NCBI GenBank assembly: GCA_028336245.1
Contig: JAOKTT010000009.1
Coordinates: 1-50,039 of the forward strand
Source of the DNA: Polaribacter sp.
GTDB lineage: Bacteria; Bacteroidota; Bacteroidia; Flavobacteriales; Flavobacteriaceae
Reading direction: 5' to 3'
Length of the DNA stretch: 50,039 bases
This document shows, in pieces, positions 43,621-50,039 of this stretch. Below the pieces are notes generated by a model that saw only the letters and a list, made by a program, of their open reading frames with translations, had not been told where the DNA came from and searched no databases. Within the stretch, counting starts at the first letter, position 1. Each line of letters begins with the position of its first letter. The position numbers and the translations under genes were made by a program.

Positions 43621-44487
43621 TTGAAAGAAAAAATCCTTCATAACCTAGACATTATTGGAATCCCCATAGCTATAGTCATTCTAACTTTTTTAGTTGCGTA
43701 TATCGCAGACCGCTTTTTTAAGAGGCTGATACGCAAATCTACAGAAGAAATGAAAAATGATCCTACTAACTATACTTTCTTAAGGCATGCAATCAGAGCT
43801 TTAATATATAGTATTGGGTTTGGTATAGCCATTTATGCTGTACCTTCTTTAAAAGTGCTTGCAAGCTCCTTACTCGCTGGAGCTGGAGTTCTGGCAGTAG
43901 CTTTGGGTTTTGCATCTCAACACGCTTTAAGTAATATTATCAGTGGCATTTTTATCGTTATTTTTAAGCCGTTTAGAATCAACGACCATCTTCGTATACT
44001 TGGGCTTAGTGGTGTTGTAGAAGATATTACTTTAAGGCATACTGTTATCAAGGATTTTGAGAACAGACGAATTATAATCCCCAATTCAAAAATCAGTGAT
44101 GAAGTCATTATAAATGCAGACTTTGGTGATGATAAAATCTGCAAATGGATAGCAATAGGAATCAGTTATGATTCAGACATTGAAAAGGCTAAAAATATTA
44201 TTAAAAATCAAATTATAGAACACCCTCTAAGTATAGACATTAGAACTCCAAAAGAAATAAAGGAAGGTCTAGAAGTTGTCCCAGTAAAGGTAATTAGTTT
44301 GGGGGATTCCTCAGTAAATTTAAAAGGATGGGCTTGGGCAAAAAATAGTGCAGATGCCTTTGATATGGGGTGCGACCTACTTGAAAGTATCAAACTACAA
44401 TTTGACAAGGAGGGTATTAGCATTCCTTTCCCGCATAGAACATTAATTTATAAAGACCCTCGTATAGTATCTGATAAAAATGAATAA
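43621..44487 (+). CDS. MscS-family mechanosensitive ion channel
   Basis: A 288-residue channel protein with about three membrane helices in the first 110 residues and a soluble beta and vestibule domain after that. The pore helix region reads AGAGVLAVALGFASQHALSN, and IFKPFRINDHLRILG follows as in MscS. It opens under membrane tension to release solutes at osmotic downshock. The start is TTG at 43621; an in-frame TAA lies 9 bp before it and no ATG fits. corA follows directly, and the mscS stop lies within the likely true corA start. Confidence 0.92.
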   Translation: MKEKILHNLDIIGIPIAIVILTFLVAYIADRFFKRLIRKSTEEMKNDPTNYTFLRHAIRALIYSIGFGIAIYAVPSLKVLASSLLAGAGVLAVALGFASQHALSNIISGIFIVIFKPFRINDHLRILGLSGVVEDITLRHTVIKDFENRRIIIPNSKISDEVIINADFGDDKICKWIAIGISYDSDIEKAKNIIKNQIIEHPLSIDIRTPKEIKEGLEVVPVKVISLGDSSVNLKGWAWAKNSADAFDMGCDLLESIKLQFDKEGISIPFPHRTLIYKDPRIVSDKNE

Positions 44488-44503
44488 TCGTAGGAAAAAA
44501 TAG
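44480..44503 (+). other. Out-of-frame first 7 codons of corA
   Basis: ATG at 44480 reads MNNRRKK then TAG (44501-44503). One more A in the A6 run at 44495-44500 would continue it as MNNRRKKIGLAPGSVIFTG. The segment KIGLxPG is the usual CorA N-terminus. So one base has probably been lost here, in nature or in sequencing. The ATG would overlap the mscS stop, as expected for coupled genes. Confidence 0.72.
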
Positions 44504-44505
44504 GA

Positions 44506-45534
44506 TTGGCGCCTGGATCCGTAATTTTTACGGGCAATAGGAAAGTGGATAAAGTCCTTATTCATTATATGCAATATGATGGGGAAAGTATTGTAGAAAA
44601 AGAGATTGATAGTCATTCTAAAACCATTCTGAATACCTCACCGATAGATAAGGTAGATTGGTATGATGTAAGAGGAATGCACGATACCAAACTTATTGAG
44701 TTGTTGGGAAAAACATTTTCAATTCACCCTATTGTATTGGAAAATATAGCAGATGTACATCAGCGACCCAATTATGAGGAGTATGATAAGGGAAACTTTA
44801 TTACCCTGCGTGCACTCAGCTTTGATAAGGACAAAATCAAAGTACAAAAAGAACACGTTGCACTCTATTTTAATAAAGGGCTTATCATCACTTTCCAAGA
44901 AACTGAAAGTGATTTGTTTGAAGCTGTGCGCAAGCGTATTTTATCTAGTTCAGGAAGAATTAGACAACGAGGGTCTGATTATTTAGCCTATGCTCTTGTT
45001 GATGCCATAGTTGATAATTACTATGTAGTCTTGGAAGAAGTGGAAGAGGTCATAGAAAACCTCGAAGAAAAAATGCTGGTCGAACAAGATATAAAGGACA
45101 AAACTAAAATTCATAACCTTAAAAAGGAATTACTCATTATACGAAAATCTGTTGCCCCCTTGCGAGAAGCAATTGGTCAGTTTTCAAAAACAGAAAGTAG
45201 TTTTGTGCAAAACAATAGTCAAATTTTTATTCGTGACCTTTACGAACATACGGTTCAAATAATGGATACTATCGATTCGTCAAGAGATCTTTTAAATGGG
45301 CTTCAAGATTTATTTATTTCGGAAATTAGTTTTAAGATGAACAAGGTAATGCAATTACTTACTTTGATTTCAGTCATATTTATTCCTCTAACATTTTTGG
45401 CTGGCATTTATGGGATGAATTTTGATAACATTCCAGAGCTTCATTACCAGTATGGTTATCACATATTGCTTGGCGTAATGTTTGTTATTTTTATGGTGCT
45501 TCTCATTTTTTTTAAACGTAAAAAGTGGCTTTAA
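44506..45534 (+). CDS. corA: CorA-family magnesium/cobalt channel (5' end frameshifted)
   Basis: A pentameric divalent-cation channel. The 342 residues give a large acidic cytoplasmic N-terminal domain (about 1-270), a long stalk helix and two C-terminal helices with the selectivity motif YGMNFD between them (about residues 303-308). The C-terminus ends in basic FFKRKKWL. The open frame can only start at TTG 44506, inside the conserved KIGLAPG segment. The true start is probably the ATG at 44480, cut off by a one-base loss in a run of A. Restart at the TTG would give an almost complete protein. Confidence 0.93.
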   Translation: MAPGSVIFTGNRKVDKVLIHYMQYDGESIVEKEIDSHSKTILNTSPIDKVDWYDVRGMHDTKLIELLGKTFSIHPIVLENIADVHQRPNYEEYDKGNFITLRALSFDKDKIKVQKEHVALYFNKGLIITFQETESDLFEAVRKRILSSSGRIRQRGSDYLAYALVDAIVDNYYVVLEEVEEVIENLEEKMLVEQDIKDKTKIHNLKKELLIIRKSVAPLREAIGQFSKTESSFVQNNSQIFIRDLYEHTVQIMDTIDSSRDLLNGLQDLFISEISFKMNKVMQLLTLISVIFIPLTFLAGIYGMNFDNIPELHYQYGYHILLGVMFVIFMVLLIFFKRKKWL

Positions 45535-45967
45535 CCCCAAATAACCCATTTTTAACATTTTAATTATCAGTTGAATACTGCCAAAATAAAAACTATTAAG
45601 CTCATTTCATACACATTGTCACTTCACTCCTATCGTCGCTTGGAGCAAAGTGTATTTACGCTGCCCCCTTCTTATATGATACATAGGAATTCATACAACC
45701 TAAAGGGTTTCATTGCATTTTTTAAAAATTTTTTAAGAATAAATTTTTTATGAAACTGTAGTAATAACTTTTGCATTTAAGCTACGTTCATACTCCATAA
45801 TACCTGCTTTATAATAAAAGGTAATTGAAAATTTTAAAAAACAGCATTTACAAACCACGTACATATACAGGATCATTTCTTCGAAGGTTTTAAATAAAAT
45901 TTCATGAAGCCAAGTTGAACTTCGAGGCTTTATTTTACGTAATAAAAAACGCTCTAGTATATAGGAA
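45535..45967. other. Gene-free 433-bp stretch after corA
   Basis: Short open frames exist on both strands, but none resembles a protein family. A nested stem, AAGCC-AAGTT-G-AACTT-CGA-GGCTT, lies at 45907-45930. On the minus strand it would sit after the VOC gene and may be a weak terminator. Nothing else stands out. Confidence 0.45.
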
Positions 45968-46381
45968 TTAAAGGCTAAAAACTTGTTTTGGTTCCTTAAA
46001 ACTTTTAAACTCCAACATATAGCCATTTGGGTCTTTTACAAAGAAAGACAGATGTTCTCCAGATTTGTTTTTCAAAAACGTTGCATGTGTTACTAATTCT
46101 AAATTTAACCCATTAAGTTTAGAATACATAGTTCCCCATGCATCTACATTTAATAGGACCCCATAATGAAAGGAAGGAAGAATTTTTTCCTCGAAAACAT
46201 AATTAGGGCTGTTAAAATTAAATTTACCTGCTTGAGTAAAGGTAATTTGATGTCCAAACAAATTAATATCTGCCCAGTTATTAGAAGACCTTCCTAAAGA
46301 AGCTCCTATTGTATCTAAATAAAACATTTTGGTTTCTACCAAGTTTATGCAAGGCAATGAAAGATGAAATAAATTGTCCAT
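45968..46381 (-). CDS. VOC-superfamily (glyoxalase/dioxygenase-like) protein
   Basis: A 137-residue single VOC domain with the paired beta-alpha-beta-beta-beta layout. The start, LFHLSLPCINLVETKMFY, and LPSFHYGVLLNV and the closing DPNGYMLEFKSF are typical; the histidines and the glutamate of LEFK would be metal ligands. VOC proteins include glyoxalases, dioxygenases and antibiotic-binding proteins, so the activity cannot be stated. It has no close operon partner. Confidence 0.88.
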   Translation of the reverse strand: MDNLFHLSLPCINLVETKMFYLDTIGASLGRSSNNWADINLFGHQITFTQAGKFNFNSPNYVFEEKILPSFHYGVLLNVDAWGTMYSKLNGLNLELVTHATFLKNKSGEHLSFFVKDPNGYMLEFKSFKEPKQVFSL

Positions 46382-46411
46382 ATTAGTTTGAGTTAAATAG
46401 TTCTAAATACA

Positions 46412-46618
46412 CTATTCTAAAATTAATAAAATCTTCTTCAAAATTCTCTTTTTATCTAAAAACACTAAATGAAACAAATTGCTTATTACGGTTTTATCAT
46501 TCTCTATATACTGTTTCATGAGTGTTCGAGGGTGTACTTCTTCAAAAACCATATCCAACCATTTATGAAAAATAAAAGCACAGTTTACATTCTCATAAGA
46601 CTTAAAAACGGCTGTTTC
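46412..46618 (-). pseudogene. Possible 5'-truncated gene fragment of unknown family
   Basis: On the minus strand a frame of 68 codons is open from an in-frame stop at 46619-46621 to TAG at 46412-46414. It lacks a start codon near its beginning. The translation is protein-like, with helical, amphipathic segments such as NVNCAFIFHKWLDMVFEE and HPRTLMKQYIENDKTVISN. It may be the C-terminal remnant of a helical protein, for example a TetR-like ligand domain, but I do not recognise the family. Chance is possible in this A/T-rich DNA. Confidence 0.3.
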
Positions 46619-46641
46619 CTATAAAAGTTTCATTTATCAGA

Positions 46642-47049
46642 TCAACTAATGCTATTAAATAAACGCTCTATTACATTCTTATCTGAAGAGTTTATAAACT
46701 TTATTGCTTTTGTCCATTTAACCCATTTCAAGGACTTAAACTTATCTGGTTCTTTATTTTCATACTTTTGACCATTTTTTATAAGTAAAAAATAATGTCT
46801 CGTCAACGCATTTTTATTACTGTCAACGATTGTAGTTGAAGCGTAATATTTAATATTCTCATTAGTTAAATTAACGCCAGTTTCTTCATAAACTTCTCTG
46901 ATAAGTCCCTCTTCTGGAGATTCTCTTTTTTTAAGAAATCCACCTACAAGTACAAACCTTTTTTTTTCCTCTTTTTTTTGAAGAACGAACATTGAGGAGT
47001 CTTCTACTATTAATAGTTTAGACTTATATTTATGGTTTTTAATTTTCAT
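46642..47049 (-). CDS. NUDIX hydrolase
   Basis: A 135-residue pyrophosphohydrolase of nucleoside diphosphates linked to another group. The full Nudix box is present at about residues 38-60: GFLKKRESPEEGLIREVYEE followed by TGV, which fits GX5EX7REUXEEXGU exactly. The substrate cannot be set. It lies 58 bp after the acidic-protein gene on the same strand and could be co-transcribed with the polyamine operon, but the gap is larger than between the other members. Confidence 0.92.
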   Translation of the reverse strand: MKIKNHKYKSKLLIVEDSSMFVLQKKEEKKRFVLVGGFLKKRESPEEGLIREVYEETGVNLTNENIKYYASTTIVDSNKNALTRHYFLLIKNGQKYENKEPDKFKSLKWVKWTKAIKFINSSDKNVIERLFNSIS

Positions 47050-47107
47050 GAATTATTCTAAATTTTATTCATTTAAAGCAATAATATATGCAGTATCCTT
47101 AGTAGAA

Positions 47108-47359
47108 TCATCTTCCTTCATAATCTTCTTCTCCTTCTTCTTCTTCTTCATGTTGTTCCATTGCTTTTACCAATTTTATACCAATTTTTACAAGATAAAT
47201 AGTATCATCAGTTCTAACTTCTACTGCGTCAATAAGCTCATTATTCGCATTTCTAAATGAGATAATATCGTCACCATCATAACCATCAGGAAATTTCTCT
47301 ACTAATAGATTTAAAATATCTACATTCAACTTTTGGTAATCTACAATTTTACGTATCAT
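47108..47359 (-). CDS. Small conserved acidic protein of unknown function
   Basis: An 83-residue protein that begins MIRKIVDYQKLNVDILNLL and has KFPDGYDGDDIISFRN and AVEVRTDDTIYLVKIG in the middle, with an extremely acidic tail (seven or more Glu in a row or nearly so). I know similar small proteins from flavobacterial genomes, where they are left as hypothetical or loosely labelled. No domain of known function is visible. It starts 12 bp after the deoxyhypusine-synthase-like gene and must share its transcript. Confidence 0.8.
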   Translation of the reverse strand: MIRKIVDYQKLNVDILNLLVEKFPDGYDGDDIISFRNANNELIDAVEVRTDDTIYLVKIGIKLVKAMEQHEEEEEGEEDYEGR

Positions 47360-47371
47360 TTTTTTTCAGTA

Positions 47372-48340
47372 TTACATGCCTAATAAATAAGCAAAAATTA
47401 GCGGAGCAACAATTGTAGCATCACTCTCTATTATAAATTTAGGTGTGTTAATATCTAATTTTCCCCAAGTAATTTTTTCATTTGGAACTGCCCCAGAATA
47501 CGAACCATAACTTGTAGTAGAATCACTTATTTGACAGAAATAACTCCAAAAGGGTGTATCTGTGCGCTCCATGTCTTGATATAGCATTGGCACAACACAT
47601 ATTGGAAAATCTCCTGCTATTCCCCCTCCTATTTGAAAGAATCCTATGCCATTTTCAGAATTATCAGTATACCAATCTGCTAGAAAGGTCATATACTCAA
47701 TCCCAGATTTCATAGTGCTTGCTTTTAGCTTTCCTTTGAGGACATAACTTGCAAAAATATTTCCCATGGTACTATCTTCCCATCCTGGACAAATAATAGG
47801 CAAATTCTTTTCTGCTGCGGCATACATCCAAGAGTCTTTTAAATCTATTTCATAGTACTCTTCTAACACACCAGATAACAACATTTTATACATATACTCA
47901 TGTGGTAGATAGCGTTCTCCTTTATCTTCTGCCTCTTTCCATATTTTATAAATATGCTGTTGTAATCTTCTAAAAGCTTCTTCTTCTGGAATGCAAGTGT
48001 CTGTAACCCGGTTAAGTCCTTGTTCTAATAAATCCCATTCTTGTTTAGGTGTTAAATCACGATAATTAGGAATGCGTTTATAATGAGAATGTGCTACTAA
48101 GTTCATAACATCTTCTTCTAAATTTGCTCCTGTACAAGAAATGATTTGCACTTTATCCTGTCGTATCATTTCAGCAAAAATTTTTCCTATTTCTGCGGTA
48201 CTCATAGCGCCCGCTAAAGACACTAGCATTTTTGAACCCTTATTTAATTGCGCTTCATAAGCCTTTGCTGCATCCACAATTGTAGCAGCATTAAAATGCA
48301 AATAATATTTCTCTATAAATTCTGATATTGGTTTGTTCAT
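47372..48340 (-). CDS. Deoxyhypusine synthase homologue (probable polyamine enzyme)
   Basis: A 322-residue NAD-dependent enzyme of the deoxyhypusine synthase family, which transfers the aminobutyl group of spermidine. The catalytic-lysine motif ITWGKLDI has Lys294, equal to the human active-site lysine. NAD-binding features AGAMSTAEIG, CTGANLEEDV, CPGWEDSTMG and GGGIAGDFP are all present. Bacteria have no eIF5A, so the likely role is homospermidine or related polyamine synthesis, with another acceptor. Its place three bases after the RMD1-type gene and one gene from agmatinase supports that. Confidence 0.92.
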   Translation of the reverse strand: MNKPISEFIEKYYLHFNAATIVDAAKAYEAQLNKGSKMLVSLAGAMSTAEIGKIFAEMIRQDKVQIISCTGANLEEDVMNLVAHSHYKRIPNYRDLTPKQEWDLLEQGLNRVTDTCIPEEEAFRRLQQHIYKIWKEAEDKGERYLPHEYMYKMLLSGVLEEYYEIDLKDSWMYAAAEKNLPIICPGWEDSTMGNIFASYVLKGKLKASTMKSGIEYMTFLADWYTDNSENGIGFFQIGGGIAGDFPICVVPMLYQDMERTDTPFWSYFCQISDSTTSYGSYSGAVPNEKITWGKLDINTPKFIIESDATIVAPLIFAYLLGM

Positions 48341-48343
48341 TTT

Positions 48344-49114
48344 TTAAATTTTTTCAATTATAACCTGGATAACTTCAAAAAGGATTAAAACAATAATAAT
48401 CCATTCTAACATACTACTATACTTATGCTGCAGAATATCTTTAAATAAGTCTAAATTTTCTTTAATAACGGTAAGATTAAATTGTAATCCGTGATGCCGT
48501 TTTACAATATCCAATTCATCTTTTAATTGATAATCTAATTTTGAAAGTTCTTCATTGGACCAGGCCAAATCTGAAGAATCGAAGATGAATAGATTTTCTG
48601 CAATTCTATTTTTAAGATTCATTGTCCTCCCAATAAAAATCCGCATTTGTTTTTTAGATAATTTAAGATAGCCTTTGGCTTCTAGTTGTCTTGCATAAAT
48701 TAATGTACTATCATGTAAACTTTTAGTTTTATTTAAATAAAATTTTAAGGCTGCAGATTGCGCTAGGTTCAGCATAATAATATGTGCGCAATCTACTGAA
48801 AGATCATTAATTTGGATTTTTTCAAAATCGACTTCAGTAGGATTTCCAAGCGTAATTTTACTTTCTTCCTTAGGAAAAGTTGACAACGAAAAATGTAAGT
48901 CTAAGCTGTTTTTGAAAACACTATTAATCACATCCTCTTCACAGTTTAAAAACACCATACTTCCATAATCCTTTACGTACATAAAAGAATTGTCTTCAAC
49001 TTTATACAATAAAAAAGAATGCTCTCTTTTTAAAATTGAAAATGCACAATTGGCGCGAAAGTTTTTTAAATTGATTAGATTTCCAATATGATATGCTAAA
49101 ACTTTATAAACCAT
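48344..49114 (-). CDS. RMD1/DUF155-family membrane-anchored protein
   Basis: A 256-residue protein with one hydrophobic helix at the C-terminus (about 236-253, in EWIIIVLILFEVIQVII). The pattern matches the DUF155/RMD1/Sif2 family of eukaryotic mitochondria and bacteria: a mixed N-terminal part with YGSMVFLN-like strand, LAQSAALKFYLNK, WSNEELSKLDYQLKDEL and then HKYSSMLEWIIIVLIL. Its molecular role is not established. It lies between agmatinase and the deoxyhypusine-synthase homologue, 30 bp and 3 bp away, so it is a member of that operon. Confidence 0.82.
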   Translation of the reverse strand: MVYKVLAYHIGNLINLKNFRANCAFSILKREHSFLLYKVEDNSFMYVKDYGSMVFLNCEEDVINSVFKNSLDLHFSLSTFPKEESKITLGNPTEVDFEKIQINDLSVDCAHIIMLNLAQSAALKFYLNKTKSLHDSTLIYARQLEAKGYLKLSKKQMRIFIGRTMNLKNRIAENLFIFDSSDLAWSNEELSKLDYQLKDELDIVKRHHGLQFNLTVIKENLDLFKDILQHKYSSMLEWIIIVLILFEVIQVIIEKI

Positions 49115-49144
49115 TAGGAAGGGGTTAAAATATTTAAATATCTA

Positions 49145-50039
49145 CTAGTCATCATCAGTACTAAATTTTGAAACATTGTTAGTGGATGATTTTGCTTTAA
49201 AAGCATTCTCAAAATCATCTTCAGTATGATTTTCTTGAAACTTATAACTCAACATTTTATAATACAGTTTGGCGGCGATAAAGTCCGAAGATTTGTCGCT
49301 ATTATTTGGGCATAACTCAACAATATCAAAACCAACAACATTTTTTTCTATAAATACTTGTTTTAGAAAATCAAGTGTTTCGTACCATAGTAATCCTCCA
49401 GGTTCTGGGGTTCCGGTACTTGGCAAGATTGAAGGATCAAAAGCATCTAAGTCAAATGTTATATATACATTCTCTGTCATTTGGTCTATAGCAGAATCAG
49501 TCCAAGAAGTGTCTATTGCCATATCGTGTGCAAAATAGGTTTTCTCCAAATTCATAATAGATTTTTCTTTTATGTCCATTGAACGAATGCCCACTTGAAT
49601 TAAATTAGTATTCTGACTGGCTTCATAAACCGCACAAGCATGATTGCAAGCACTACCTTCGTAACTTTTCCGTAAATCTGCATGAGCATCAATATGCAAT
49701 ACCGTTAAGTTTGAAAACATCTCATTAAATGCTCTAATGGTTCCAATAGATACAGAATGTTCACCACCAAAAACAGTTACAAATTTATTTCTTTTAATGT
49801 ATTTCTTTGTAAGTTCGTGCACTGCAGCAACCATGAGTTCTGGAGATCTATTTTCAGTAATGGCATCCGTCAAGTAAATACCCTTTTGATATACTTCTGA
49901 ATCCGTTTCAATATTATAAAGCTCCATGTTTTCAGAAGCTTCTAAAAAAGCTTTTGGTCCGTTATTTGCTCCTTTTTGCCATGTACTTGTTCCATCATAA
50001 GGCACTGGGATTAATACAATCTTTGCATGCTCTAATTTT
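49145..50039 (-). CDS. speB: Agmatinase (ureohydrolase family), N-terminus beyond the window
   Basis: A manganese enzyme that splits agmatine to putrescine and urea. The frame is open to the right edge, so the Met at 50005 is internal (the upstream part reads KIVLIPVPYDGTSTW) and the start lies outside. Metal ligands, counted from the Met at 50005, are His83 (GGEHS), Asp106-His108-Asp110 (DAHAD) and the aspartates of FDLDAFDPS. GANNGP is the family signature near the N-terminus. The arginase/formiminoglutamase families share these ligands; agmatinase is favoured by the downstream deoxyhypusine-synthase-like gene. It is the first gene in this window of the polyamine operon. Confidence 0.9.
   Translation of the reverse strand, partial: KLEHAKIVLIPVPYDGTSTWQKGANNGPKAFLEASENMELYNIETDSEVYQKGIYLTDAITENRSPELMVAAVHELTKKYIKRNKFVTVFGGEHSVSIGTIRAFNEMFSNLTVLHIDAHADLRKSYEGSACNHACAVYEASQNTNLIQVGIRSMDIKEKSIMNLEKTYFAHDMAIDTSWTDSAIDQMTENVYITFDLDAFDPSILPSTGTPEPGGLLWYETLDFLKQVFIEKNVVGFDIVELCPNNSDKSSDFIAAKLYYKMLSYKFQENHTEDDFENAFKAKSSTNNVSKFSTDDD

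Noticed and set aside
45571-45753. A 60-codon open frame with a TTG start after corA
   Set aside because: No promoter, no recognisable motif and an A/T-driven composition at its end. Not supported as a gene.
45748-46026. A 92-codon open frame on the minus strand after the VOC gene
   Set aside because: Its first part lies inside the VOC gene in another frame, its composition is atypical (many Cys, Lys and aromatic residues in runs) and it resembles no family I know. Likely chance in A/T-rich DNA.

Overview
The window is low-GC (about one third G+C by eye) chromosomal DNA from a member of the Flavobacteriia (Bacteroidetes), probably a marine Flavobacteriaceae. The reasons are protein-level: a bifunctional hisB and fused hisIE, a YtxJ bacilliredoxin, DUF4252 and DUF6503-type envelope proteins, a deoxyhypusine-synthase-like gene beside agmatinase, and Bacteroidetes-type promoters (TAnnTTTG at -7, sometimes TTTG at -33). 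I see no rRNA or tRNA gene, insertion sequence, integrase, prophage or CRISPR array. This is core chromosome, not an island.

Layout. 1-6031: most of a histidine operon (hisD 3' end, hisC, hisB, hisH, hisA, hisF, a GNAT acetyltransferase, hisIE). 6227-11299: EamA exporter, smpB, two lipoproteins, ytxJ and a superfamily II helicase. 11439-17549: fumarylacetoacetase, glyA, rmuC, a small PlsC-type acyltransferase and pepT. 17684-24673: envelope and hydrolytic proteins (Asp-box lipoprotein, patatin, S41 peptidase, DUF4252, M1 aminopeptidase). 25157-28870: an apparent osmoadaptation group (porin, BCCT betaine/choline-type transporter, tandem universal stress protein). 29168-34774: a B12-binding radical SAM protein, an XRE regulator divergent from an M14 carboxypeptidase, an Lrp regulator, a zinc-independent oxidoreductase and a zinc-ribbon protein. 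34882-38690: RluA-type pseudouridine synthase, Bcr/CflA exporter, and the Amt-PII ammonium pair. 39013-42986: a sulfur/persulfide locus on the minus strand (Crp/Fnr regulator, TauE/SafE exporter, persulfide-dioxygenase/rhodanese fusion, two YeeE/YedE half-transporters). 43621-45534: MscS channel and CorA. 45968-50039: VOC and NUDIX proteins, then a polyamine-type operon (agmatinase, RMD1/DUF155 membrane protein, deoxyhypusine-synthase homologue, small acidic protein).

Most notable. (1) In the sulfur locus two promoters have the same design: a GTAAC-N4-GTTAC palindrome exactly 22 bp upstream of a TACATTTG -7 element, suggesting both are controlled by the Crp/Fnr protein encoded beside them. 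(2) The BCCT and CorA genes each seem to have lost one base in a short homopolymer next to the start codon, leaving the first 18 and 7 codons out of frame. (3) Strong perfect inverted repeats lie upstream of the XRE/M14 pair, the radical SAM gene, the Bcr/CflA gene and the Crp/Fnr gene. (4) The agmatinase-RMD1-DHS-acidic-protein set may be an uncharacterised polyamine unit. Known families account for almost all coding sequence. The candidates for something undescribed are the regulatory architectures and the polyamine operon. All function calls are by reading motifs; no database search was run.
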